Shown here in pieces: positions 46,053 to 54,713 of a DNA stretch of 64,000 nt. Origin of the DNA: Erwinia persicina (GTDB lineage: Bacteria > Pseudomonadota > Gammaproteobacteria > Enterobacterales > Enterobacteriaceae); assembly GCF_014838825.1 (NCBI RefSeq), contig NZ_JACYMO010000002.1:186001-250000 (forward strand), written 5' to 3'. Below the pieces are notes generated by a model. That model worked only from the letters and a program-made list of their open reading frames with translations, was not told where the DNA came from and ran no database searches. The translations under genes and the position numbers were made by a program. Numbering within the stretch: the stretch's first letter is position 1; each line of letters starts with the position of its first letter.

Positions 46053-47822
46053 ATGAATAAAACACGACAACAACACCTCACCCGCTGGCTGAAAAGTCAG
46101 AGTGTGCATGGCCATCGCTGGCTGCGCCTCTCCTTCATGTTGGGTACATTAAGCGCCCTGCTCATCCTGGCCCAGGCCTGGTTCCTTGCCTCGTTACTGC
46201 AGGCGTTGCTGGTGGACCACCAGCCCAGGGAAACGCTGCTGACCTCTTTTGCCCTGCTGCTGGCCTGTTTCGCTGGCCGTGCTTTGCTGGCATGGCTACG
46301 CGAAAAAGTCGGCTTTAAAACCGGACAGGTGATTCGCCAGACGTTAAGGAGCCAGGTACTGGATCGCTTATCTGATCTGGGCCCGGCATGGATACAGGGT
46401 AAACCGGCCGGAAGCTGGGCCACGCTGCTGCTGGAGCAGATTGAAGAGATGCAGGATTACTACGCCCGCTATCTGCCACAGATGATGCTGGCTGGTGTGA
46501 TCCCATTACTGGTGCTCATTATGCTGTTCCCGGTAAACTGGGCGGCCTCCCTTATCCTGCTGGCTACTGCGCCCCTTATTCCCCTGTTTATGGCGATGGT
46601 CGGCATGGGTGCGGCAGATGCAAACCGCCGAAATTTCCAGGCACTGGCACGTCTCAGCGGCCAGTTTCTCGACCGCCTGCGCGGGCTGGAGACCCTGCGT
46701 CTGTTCCACCGTGCCCGGGCTGAAACGGAAACCATTGCAGAAGCTTCCGATCAGTTTCGTCAGCGCACGATGGAAGTGCTGCGCATGGCGTTTCTTTCTT
46801 CCGCCGTGCTGGAATTCTTCGCCTCGATCTCTATAGCTCTGATCGCAGTCTACTTTGGTTTCTCTTATCTCGGCGTCTTCGACTTTGGCCATTACAGTGC
46901 TCCGGTCACGCTATTTGCCGGATTCCTCGTCCTGATCCTCGCCCCTGAATTTTATCAGCCGCTGCGTGACCTCGGGACTTACTATCATGCCAAAGCGCAG
47001 GCCATTGGTGCCGCAGACGCTCTGCAAACGTTCCTTGAAGAGAGTGAAGCGGCCTCCGTGGAACGGGGCACACTGACTCCTGACCTGAGCCACGGCTTCA
47101 GTCTGGTGGCACAGGACCTGGTAATAATGACGGCCGATGGCACCCCGCTGGCCGGGCCACTGAATTTCACACTGCACCCCGGACAGCGTATCGCGCTGGT
47201 TGGACAAAGCGGTGCAGGCAAAACCTCACTGATGAATGTCTTGCTGGGCTATCTGCCCTATCGCGGATCTCTGAAGGTGAATGACGTTGAGGTGCGCGAT
47301 ATCGATCTGCCGCACTGGCAGCAGCAGATTGCCTGGGTAGGGCAAAACCCCCACCTCCCTGCCAGCACCTTACGGCAGAATATTTTGCTGAGTGGTCACC
47401 ACGATGACGCCCGCCTGCAAGAGGTGCTGGCCCTGGCTGGGGTCAGTGAATTCCTGCCCGCCCTGCCCGCGGGCCTGGATCATGAAACCGGTGATCGCTC
47501 CGCACGCCTTTCCGTCGGCCAGGCGCAGCGTGTGGCCGTTGCACGCGCCCTGATGAAACCCTGCCAGCTGCTGCTGCTCGATGAACCGGATGCCAGCCTG
47601 GATGCGCAAAGTGAACAGCATGTGAACCACGCGCTGCTTCAGGCATCGCACACTCAGAGCACACTGCTGATCACCCACCAGCTGGACCGTCTGGATCAGT
47701 GGGATGAAATCTGGCTGATGCGTGATGGCGAAATTGTCCAGACCGGAAGCCACGAGATCCTGGCCCATGAGCCGGGCCCCTTTGCCGACCTGTTGGCCCA
47801 GCGAGGAGGATCGCTCGAATGA
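46053..47822 (+). CDS. cydD: Cysteine/glutathione ABC exporter subunit CydD
   Basis: One half of the CydDC heterodimer that exports glutathione and cysteine to the periplasm, needed to assemble cytochrome bd and c-type cytochromes. 589 residues (E. coli 588). Six membrane helices are followed by a nucleotide-binding domain with Walker A GQSGAGKTSLMNV, a slightly unusual signature LSVGQAQRV and Walker B LLLLDEPDASLD. The stop overlaps the cydC start by 4 bases (ATGA). Confidence 0.96.
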   Translation: MNKTRQQHLTRWLKSQSVHGHRWLRLSFMLGTLSALLILAQAWFLASLLQALLVDHQPRETLLTSFALLLACFAGRALLAWLREKVGFKTGQVIRQTLRSQVLDRLSDLGPAWIQGKPAGSWATLLLEQIEEMQDYYARYLPQMMLAGVIPLLVLIMLFPVNWAASLILLATAPLIPLFMAMVGMGAADANRRNFQALARLSGQFLDRLRGLETLRLFHRARAETETIAEASDQFRQRTMEVLRMAFLSSAVLEFFASISIALIAVYFGFSYLGVFDFGHYSAPVTLFAGFLVLILAPEFYQPLRDLGTYYHAKAQAIGAADALQTFLEESEAASVERGTLTPDLSHGFSLVAQDLVIMTADGTPLAGPLNFTLHPGQRIALVGQSGAGKTSLMNVLLGYLPYRGSLKVNDVEVRDIDLPHWQQQIAWVGQNPHLPASTLRQNILLSGHHDDARLQEVLALAGVSEFLPALPAGLDHETGDRSARLSVGQAQRVAVARALMKPCQLLLLDEPDASLDAQSEQHVNHALLQASHTQSTLLITHQLDRLDQWDEIWLMRDGEIVQTGSHEILAHEPGPFADLLAQRGGSLE

Positions 47823-49552
47823 AAACCCTGCTGCCGTTTTTAAAACTGTATCGCCGTCATATTATCCGGCTGCTGGCCGGTATCGTGCTGGCGGTACTGA
47901 CGCTACTGGCCAGCATTGGCCTGCTCACGCTCTCCGGCTGGTTCCTTGCCGCTACCTCCCTAGCTGGTGTGGCAGGCATTTACAGCTTCAATTATATGCT
48001 TCCTGCCGCAGGCGTGCGCGGCGCGGCCATCAGCCGCACGGTGGCACGTTATTTAGAGCGTCTGGTCAGCCATGACACGACCTTCCGCGTGCTTCAACAT
48101 TTGCGCGTGTTTACCTTCAGTAAGCTCATGCCCCTCTCGCCAGCCGGTATCGCCCGCTTTCGCGAAGGAGAGTTGCTCAACCGTCTGGTGGCAGATGTCG
48201 ATACGCTGGATCACCTCTATCTGCGGGTGATCTCACCGCTGGCCGGTGCGCTGGCAGTGATCGTAGTGGTGACCACTGGCCTGAGCTGGCTCGATAGCGG
48301 GCTGGCGCTGACGCTGGGTGCGCTAATGCTGTTGACGCTTATCGCGATCCCGCCGGTATTTTACCGTGCCGGGCTGCCAGTAGGTGCTGATTTAACCCGG
48401 TTGCGCGGGGAGTACCGCAGCGGCCTGACACGCTGGTTACAGGGGCAGGCTGAATTAAGCCTGTACGGTGCCGCGCGCTCGTTCCGCAGCGCGATGGAGG
48501 CAACCGAACAGGGATGGCTGGCCGCACAACAGCGCCAGGCCAGTCTCACCGGTCTTTCTCAGGGGCTTGTCATGCTGATGGGAGGGATAGCCGTGACCCT
48601 GCTGCTGTGGTTAAGCGCCAGCGGCATTGGCGGCGACCCGTATCCCGGGGCCTATATTGCGCTGTTTGTATTCTGTGCGCTGGCGGCCTTTGAGGCGCTG
48701 GGGCCGGTCGGCACCGCCTTCCAGCATCTGGGCCATGTGATTGCGTCAGCACAGCGCGTTTCGCAAATTATCGAACAACGTCCAGCCGTCAACTTCTCCT
48801 GTCAAGGCGACCAGCCACAGCGTGCCGGTGCCGCGCTTGGCCTGAAGGATGTCAGTTTCCGTTACGGCGATGAGGGCACATTCGCTATCGCAGGAGTGAC
48901 ACTGGATATTCGCGCTGGCGAACACATTGCCCTGCTCGGTCGTACAGGCTGTGGTAAGTCAACACTGTTGCAGCTCCTCACCCGAGCCTGGGACCCGCAG
49001 CAAGGTGCCATTTTGCTCAATGACCAGCCGCTGGCTGACTGGAGTGAAGCCGAGCTGCGCGCCCGCACCAGCGTGGTCACTCAGCGTGTCCATCTGTTCA
49101 GCGCCAGCCTGCGGGACAACCTGATCCTTGCGGCACCCGGCAGTAGCGATGAGGCACTGTGTGACGCGTTGCTGCAGGTGGGTCTGGAAAAACTGCTGGA
49201 TAACGATCAGGGCCTCAATGCCTGGCTCGGCGAAGGCGGCCGACAGCTTTCCGGTGGTGAACTACGTCGGCTGGGACTGGCCCGCGCACTGCTGCATGGC
49301 GGAGATCTGATGCTGCTGGATGAGCCGACGGAAGGGCTGGATGCGGAAACCGAGCAGCAGATCCTGACCCTGCTGCGGGATGTTGCCCAAGGGAAAACGC
49401 TGATTATGGTGACCCACAGACTGCGCGGGCTGGCACACTTTGACCGTATTTGTGTTATGGACAACGGACAAATCATTGAACAGGGAAATCATCAGGAATT
49501 AGTCTCAAAACAGGGGCGTTACTGGACATTTCTGCAGCGCTTTGCGCTATAG
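47819..49552 (+). CDS. cydC: Cysteine/glutathione ABC exporter subunit CydC
   Basis: Partner half of CydDC, 577 residues (E. coli 573). Membrane domain in the first 310 residues (start MKTLLPFLKLYRRHIIRLL), then Walker A GRTGCGKSTLLQLL, signature LSGGELRRLGLARALL and Walker B LMLLDEPTEGLD. It is translationally coupled to cydD and followed after 31 bases by aat, matching the E. coli operon order. Confidence 0.96.
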   Translation: MKTLLPFLKLYRRHIIRLLAGIVLAVLTLLASIGLLTLSGWFLAATSLAGVAGIYSFNYMLPAAGVRGAAISRTVARYLERLVSHDTTFRVLQHLRVFTFSKLMPLSPAGIARFREGELLNRLVADVDTLDHLYLRVISPLAGALAVIVVVTTGLSWLDSGLALTLGALMLLTLIAIPPVFYRAGLPVGADLTRLRGEYRSGLTRWLQGQAELSLYGAARSFRSAMEATEQGWLAAQQRQASLTGLSQGLVMLMGGIAVTLLLWLSASGIGGDPYPGAYIALFVFCALAAFEALGPVGTAFQHLGHVIASAQRVSQIIEQRPAVNFSCQGDQPQRAGAALGLKDVSFRYGDEGTFAIAGVTLDIRAGEHIALLGRTGCGKSTLLQLLTRAWDPQQGAILLNDQPLADWSEAELRARTSVVTQRVHLFSASLRDNLILAAPGSSDEALCDALLQVGLEKLLDNDQGLNAWLGEGGRQLSGGELRRLGLARALLHGGDLMLLDEPTEGLDAETEQQILTLLRDVAQGKTLIMVTHRLRGLAHFDRICVMDNGQIIEQGNHQELVSKQGRYWTFLQRFAL

Positions 49553-49583
49553 TCATTAGCTCTCATGCTGCTGAGAACACCCT

Positions 49584-50276
49584 ATGCGCCTGATCCAACT
49601 TTCCCGTGAATCGCTGAATTTCCCGCCGCCAGAAATGGCGCTGCGGGAACCTAACGGCCTGCTTGCCATGGGCGGGGATCTGAGCCCGCAGCGCCTGCTT
49701 AATGCTTATCACCGGGGTATTTTCCCCTGGTTCTCCCCTGGGGATCCGATCCTATGGTGGTCACCCGACCCCCGCGCCGTGCTGCTGCCGGAACGTTTCC
49801 ATCTTAGTCGCAGTATGAAACGCTTCCATCAAAAATCGCCCTATCAGGTCACCCTGAACCAGAGATTTCAGCAGGTCATCGAAGGCTGTGCCTGCGATCG
49901 CGAGGAAGGCACCTGGATCACACATGAAGTGAAACGCGCCTGGCAAAAGCTGCACGAACTGGGCCATGCTCAGTCAGTTGAAGTGTGGCGTGAAGGGGAA
50001 CTGGCTGGCGGGATGTATGGGCTGGCGCTGGGGCAAATTTTTTGCGGTGAATCGATGTTCAGCCGAGGTGAAAATGCGTCGAAGACCGCACTGCTGGTCT
50101 TCAGTGATTATTTCCGCCAGCGGGGTGGTCGGTTGATTGACTGTCAGGTGCTCAATCCGCACACGCTCTCCCTGGGCGCAGAGGAAATCTCCCGGGCGGC
50201 CTATCTTCAGTCTGTCTCCTCACTGGCGCACCTGCCGCTTTCAGCAGACTGCTGGCTGCCCCGACGGCTTTTTTAA
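49584..50276 (+). CDS. aat: Leucyl/phenylalanyl-tRNA-protein transferase
   Basis: Adds Leu or Phe from tRNA to proteins with N-terminal Lys or Arg, creating N-degrons that ClpS delivers to ClpAP. 230 residues (E. coli 234). Characteristic blocks are [23 protein letters not shown] and [19 protein letters not shown], plus KTALLVF. It belongs to the cydDC-aat run; clpS and clpA, which act on its products, lie 7 kb away in the same window. Confidence 0.95.
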   Translation: MRLIQLSRESLNFPPPEMALREPNGLLAMGGDLSPQRLLNAYHRGIFPWFSPGDPILWWSPDPRAVLLPERFHLSRSMKRFHQKSPYQVTLNQRFQQVIEGCACDREEGTWITHEVKRAWQKLHELGHAQSVEVWREGELAGGMYGLALGQIFCGESMFSRGENASKTALLVFSDYFRQRGGRLIDCQVLNPHTLSLGAEEISRAAYLQSVSSLAHLPLSADCWLPRRLF

Positions 50277-50855
<579 letters not shown>

Positions 50856-50907
50856 GTAACGCATTCTGTCGTGCTGCCGCGTTGATCGCCCGCAGCACCC
50901 TTAATCC

Positions 50908-50936
50908 AAACCGGACTCATTCAGTCCGGTTTTTTT
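50908..50936 (+). terminator. Terminator after infA
   Basis: AAACCGGACT pairs perfectly with AGTCCGGTTT around CATTC and runs into TTTT. It marks the border between the conserved infA gene and the accessory cassette. Confidence 0.92.
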
Positions 50937-51003
50937 ATGTATTTTTTTTGACGACTAAAGTGCCTTTCCCTTCTGCCGATAAATCAGAATAATCCTAAAA
51001 AAC

Positions 51004-51020
51004 GACTGAATAAATCAGTC
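51004..51020 (+). promoter_or_regulatory. Dyad in the autotransporter leader
   Basis: GACTGA-ATAAA-TCAGTC, a 6-base-pair inverted repeat 27 bases before the autotransporter start. It may be an operator half-site pair or an RNA stem near the ribosome site. No clear -35/-10 pair was found in 50937-51046, although TTGACG occurs at 50948-50953. Confidence 0.3.
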
Positions 51021-51046
51021 TGGCTTACTCTGATGGTGGCAAATCA

Positions 51047-53821
51047 ATGAACAAAGCGTTGTACTCTTTCCCGTTAAAGCCGCTGGTTATCGCGCTGGCT
51101 GCTGCTCAAAGTTTTCTCTCTCTGGCAAATGCAACACCGCAACAAATGTCTCAAACAATTGATGCCACTTATGCCAGCAACATCCCCTTAAACATTACCA
51201 CCGAGACGTTGTTCATCAATAATGATGGCAGCATTTATACCGCCTCGGATGCGGTGACTAACACGCTGAATACCCTGCTGGTCGATAACATGGGTACGAT
51301 CGTCTCGCAAGATTCCTATGCACTGAACAACCAGTCGACGATCGATACTCTGCGCAATTCTGGCACCATCAGGATGGGAGAGAGTGGCAACGCGGGAGTG
51401 GGGAAAAGCGCCATTATCAACAGAAACGGGGCCACTATAGGTACCCTGCTCAATAGTGGCGTTATCTCGACTGGCTTCAGTAATGACCCCATGATGTCGC
51501 AAACGCTGTCGGGTATCAGCAATGCCGGCACCCTCGGTAAGTTGATCAATGATGAAAGAGGTTATATTTCAGGTAGTCGTGCTGGCATTTTGAACAGCGG
51601 TCTCATCACAGAGCTGAACAATGCGGGTATTATCACCACCACAAATAACGGGTTTATGAACAAGGCCACTGATGCCATCATCAACAATCGCATCATTGGC
51701 AGCATTATTAACAGTGGGACGATTGCGGGTAATATCAGGAATAACACGATTAATGTCCTGTCGATTTCGGGTGGCAGCCTTCAGCGGGGCATCCTGACCG
51801 GTAGCCAAAATTTGATGGGGATGTCATTTGGCTCACCGTTTGCGTCCCCTGTAGGTACCATCCTGAGTAACGCTGCCGACGTGCGTTTACAGCAGGGGAT
51901 GCTGCACCTGAATGACAACGCCGAATTGGGTGGCAGCCATACACTGACCAACAATGCCGACGTATTAATTACTCAGCCACTGACCATTAATGGCAACTAC
52001 CATCAGACCGCGGAGGCGATCCTCAATATCGGCGTTACGGACACGACCGCGACGACAGGCACCCAGCTCGACACCCACTACGGTCGCCTGAATGTTAGCG
52101 GCAATGCTCTGATTGACGCCGGGTCGACAGTGCGTTTGAGCAACACGGGCAGCAGCTATGGATTTGCCAGTGGTCAGCGCTATCTGGTGATCAGTGCAGG
52201 CAATGCCACCTACAACGAAAACAGCCTGACTTATGTTGCAGATAACTATAACGGTAAGGTCTCTGCCAGAGTGATCGACAACGGCAACAGCAACGATCTC
52301 GCGCTCTATCTTGATGATGCGGTTACCCCACCGATCACACCACCGGTCACGCCGCCCGTGACACCACCGGTCACGCCGCCTGTAACACCACCGGTCACGC
52401 CGCCTGTAACACCACCGGTCACGCCGCCTGTAACACCACCGGTCACGCCGCCTGTAACACCGCCGGTCACGCCGCCTGTAACACCGCCGGTCACGCCGCC
52501 CGTGACACCACCGGTCACGCCGCCCGTGACACCACCGGTCACGCCGCCCGTGACACCACCGGTCACGCCGCCTGTAACACCGCCTGTAACACCGCCGGTC
52601 ACGCCGCCTGTAACACCGCCGGTCACGCCGCCTGTAACACCGCCGGTCACGCCGCCTGTGACGCCTGATAACCCTGTTGCTGCGCAACCACTCCCGAACA
52701 CGGGTAACGCGATCGCTTCAATCAACGGTCTTTCGGGGTATAGCGGTTTTTCTGCTGGTTTACTTGACCTGTTTAACGCCTCAAAAACCATCGATACGCA
52801 GGCAGAAGCCAATCGCGTTGGCGAGCAGCTGACCCCGTCACAAAACAGCATGGCATCAGCGGCCACCTCTGCGGCATCGATGGATGCGCTGGGAGTGATA
52901 GGGGGGCATCTGGATGGCCTGCGCCTCACCCCCGGGGCCAGCGCGCGCGGGATTGCCACCGGAGACGACAGCCTCGAGTGGGCGGCGTGGGGCAAACCGT
53001 TTTACGGGAGTGCGCGCCAGGGGAGAGTCGATGACGTTAGCGGTTATCGTGCACACTATGCCGGCCTGGTACTGGGCACAGATCGTCAGTTCCTTGATAG
53101 CTGGCGTGCCGGTGTGGCACTTAGCTACAGCCGTACTTCAGTCAAAGGCGCGGATAACCTGAAGGGCAGTAACAGCGATGTGGACGCGTGGGGCGGTATC
53201 CTTTATGCCACCTACAGCGGTGATCCCTGGTTTGTTAACCTCAGCACCAGCCTGACGCGTCAGGTCTATGACAGTCAGCGTTCCGTTAACTTTAGCGGCT
53301 TTAGCGACAGTGCCAGTGGCCACTTCCACGGACAGCAGGTCGCCGTGAAGTCTGAAGCAGGCTACCCCTTCCTGCTGGGAGAAAACACGACGGTAACCCC
53401 GCTGGCGAGCCTGAGCTACAGCTACCTGCATCAGCAAGGCTATCAGGAAAACAGCGGCAGCGGCAGCGCCCTGACGATAGACAGCGCACACAGCCAGTCG
53501 GTGGAGAGCAGTCTGGGCGCGAAACTCGCGCACAGCTGGTCAACCAGTGCCGGCGATCTGTCTCCGTTTGTACAAGTCATGTGGACGCACCAGTACGATC
53601 GCAGCCGTATGACCACCACCTCAGGGTTCAGCGCGGACAGTCTGGGCGAAACTCGCTTTACTTCCCAGGGGGCCAGCCCGGCGGCTGACAGCGCGGACAC
53701 CAGTGTGGGTCTCGCCCTGTCTCAGGCTGATGACCTGACGCTGGAAGCCCGTTATGATTTGCAGACAGCGCCACACTTCCAGGGCCAGACCATCAGCCTG
53801 CAAGTCCGTAAGCTGTTTTGA
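51047..53821 (+). CDS. Autotransporter with long TPPV repeat linker
   Basis: Type V (autotransporter) surface protein of 924 residues. A signal peptide (MNKALYSFPLKPLVIALAAA..., cleavage likely after SLANA, residue 29) is followed by a passenger of about 400 residues rich in Asn, Gly, Ile and Thr. The passenger has repeated turns such as NSGTI, LNSGVIS, NAGTLG, LNSGLI and INSGTIAG, as in beta-helix passengers. Residues 427-538 are 28 tetrapeptides, one TPPI then 27 TPPV. From about residue 640 a C-terminal barrel domain begins (EWAAWGKPFYGSARQGRV) and ends in the sorting signal LQVRKLF with C-terminal Phe. No protease triad is obvious in the passenger, so adhesion or biofilm roles are likelier than cleavage. 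No gene name is recognised. It lies between infA and clpA, where E. coli has serW, and is followed 7 bases later by a lipoprotein gene. Confidence 0.88.
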   Translation: MNKALYSFPLKPLVIALAAAQSFLSLANATPQQMSQTIDATYASNIPLNITTETLFINNDGSIYTASDAVTNTLNTLLVDNMGTIVSQDSYALNNQSTIDTLRNSGTIRMGESGNAGVGKSAIINRNGATIGTLLNSGVISTGFSNDPMMSQTLSGISNAGTLGKLINDERGYISGSRAGILNSGLITELNNAGIITTTNNGFMNKATDAIINNRIIGSIINSGTIAGNIRNNTINVLSISGGSLQRGILTGSQNLMGMSFGSPFASPVGTILSNAADVRLQQGMLHLNDNAELGGSHTLTNNADVLITQPLTINGNYHQTAEAILNIGVTDTTATTGTQLDTHYGRLNVSGNALIDAGSTVRLSNTGSSYGFASGQRYLVISAGNATYNENSLTYVADNYNGKVSARVIDNGNSNDLALYLDDAVTPPITPPVTPPVTPPVTPPVTPPVTPPVTPPVTPPVTPPVTPPVTPPVTPPVTPPVTPPVTPPVTPPVTPPVTPPVTPPVTPPVTPPVTPPVTPPVTPPVTPPVTPPVTPPVTPDNPVAAQPLPNTGNAIASINGLSGYSGFSAGLLDLFNASKTIDTQAEANRVGEQLTPSQNSMASAATSAASMDALGVIGGHLDGLRLTPGASARGIATGDDSLEWAAWGKPFYGSARQGRVDDVSGYRAHYAGLVLGTDRQFLDSWRAGVALSYSRTSVKGADNLKGSNSDVDAWGGILYATYSGDPWFVNLSTSLTRQVYDSQRSVNFSGFSDSASGHFHGQQVAVKSEAGYPFLLGENTTVTPLASLSYSYLHQQGYQENSGSGSALTIDSAHSQSVESSLGAKLAHSWSTSAGDLSPFVQVMWTHQYDRSRMTTTSGFSADSLGETRFTSQGASPAADSADTSVGLALSQADDLTLEARYDLQTAPHFQGQTISLQVRKLF
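52325..52660 (+). repeat. 28-unit 12-base repeat encoding TPPV tetrapeptides
   Basis: 336 bases in 28 in-frame 12-base units. Synonymous codons show a 24-base higher-order unit: ACA-CCR-CCG-GTC alternates with ACG-CCG-CCY-GTR. Unit 1 is TPPI (ATC). Alternation breaks once, at unit 22 (52577-52588, ACA-CCG-CCT-GTA). Three subtypes cluster: CCT-GTA in units 5-13, CCC-GTG in units 15-19, and CCG-rich from unit 21 on. This points to growth by block duplication. Confidence 0.95.
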
Positions 53822-53828
53822 TTAGCCG

Positions 53829-54656
53829 ATGAAACTCACGCTAAGTCTGGTGCCGGTGTGTTGCAGCCTGTTACTTGCAGGCTGTATGGCAGAGAACCGG
53901 GTTGCTACCGCCGACGCCATTGCGCGTCAGGCGGATTTAAAACCGGCCGACATCCCTGCCGGCCCTTTTGTCCTGCGCGGGTGGAAACGGATTTACGATC
54001 CCCATCAGCCGGTTCATCTGTATATCGAAGGGGACGGATTTGCCTGGGTGACGCCCGGCCAGCCCTCGCGCGACCCTACCCCGCTGAACCCGGTTGCACT
54101 CAAGCTGGCCGCTGCGGATAACGCGGTTAACGTGGCCTATCTGGCACGCCCCTGTCAGTACGTCCCCATGGGCCGCAACCCTGCCTGCAATCAGAGCTGG
54201 TGGACTGACCGTCGTTTCGCTCCGGCGGCGGTCGCCGCAATGAATAATGCCATCAGCCAGGTCATGCGCTCAGCCCCCGGACAGCCGCTGATACTGGTGG
54301 GATATTCCGGCGGGGGAGCCATCGCGGCCCTGGTGGCCGCACGGCGGAGTGATGTGCAGTCGCTGCGCACCGTGGCTGGCAATCTGGATATGGACGAAGT
54401 GAATCGCCTTCATCATGCCAGTCCGATGCCGCTGTCGTTGAATGCAAAATCGGTTGCGCCTGCACTGGCTGGCTTGCCGCAAATCCATTACTCCGGCAGT
54501 GCCGATCGCATCATTCTTCAGCGTGTGACTGAGGGCTACGTCAGTGCCAGCCATTCGCCCTGTGTAAAGTGGATCAGCGTGCCCGGAATGACCCATGGAG
54601 GGGATTGGGACAGACTCTGGCCCACGCTGTTAATGCAGCCGCCAGACTGCGAATAG
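53829..54656 (+). CDS. Lipoprotein with alpha/beta-hydrolase fold
   Basis: Predicted outer-membrane lipoprotein of 275 residues; I do not recognise a named gene. The signal MKLTLSLVPVCCSLLLAGCM has a lipobox LLAGC with lipidation at C19 and Met at +2, which favours outer-membrane sorting. The hydrolase nucleophile elbow is VGYSGGG with S160; D226 (SADRII) and H256 (GMTHGGDW) are plausible triad partners. IEGDGFAW resembles the oxyanion strand of lipase/esterase folds, and C109 and C120 could form a disulfide. It starts 7 bases after the autotransporter stop without a strong ribosome site, so it is probably cotranscribed and coupled. Substrate is unknown; esterase or lipase activity is inference. 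Confidence 0.75.
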   Translation: MKLTLSLVPVCCSLLLAGCMAENRVATADAIARQADLKPADIPAGPFVLRGWKRIYDPHQPVHLYIEGDGFAWVTPGQPSRDPTPLNPVALKLAAADNAVNVAYLARPCQYVPMGRNPACNQSWWTDRRFAPAAVAAMNNAISQVMRSAPGQPLILVGYSGGGAIAALVAARRSDVQSLRTVAGNLDMDEVNRLHHASPMPLSLNAKSVAPALAGLPQIHYSGSADRIILQRVTEGYVSASHSPCVKWISVPGMTHGGDWDRLWPTLLMQPPDCE

Positions 54657-54659
54657 ATA

Positions 54660-54693
54660 AAAAAAGCCTGATGGGTAACCATCAGGCTTTTTT
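54660..54693. terminator. Bidirectional terminator between the lipoprotein gene and clpA
   Basis: AAAAAAGCCTGATGG pairs perfectly with CCATCAGGCTTTTTT (15 base pairs, GTAA loop). It lies between the convergent stops and can end both transcripts. Confidence 0.95.
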
Positions 54694-54713
54694 ATTAACG
54701 CAGGGCGGGCTGA

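Noticed and set aside
50856-51046. tRNA-Ser (serW) expected between infA and clpA
   Set aside because: No cloverleaf or GGTTCGAATCC-type T arm in this gap or at 54657-54713; only terminators are present.
52325-52660. Possible CRISPR-like or minisatellite array
   Set aside because: Units are 12/24 bases without spacers and read as uninterrupted codons inside a clear CDS.
51965-52995. Two long minus-strand open frames across the TPPV repeat (one encoding GGVT repeats, one Cys-Arg-rich)
   Set aside because: They are shadows of the repeat: 12-base units stay open in several frames. No ribosome site or family resemblance, and the plus-strand gene is well supported.
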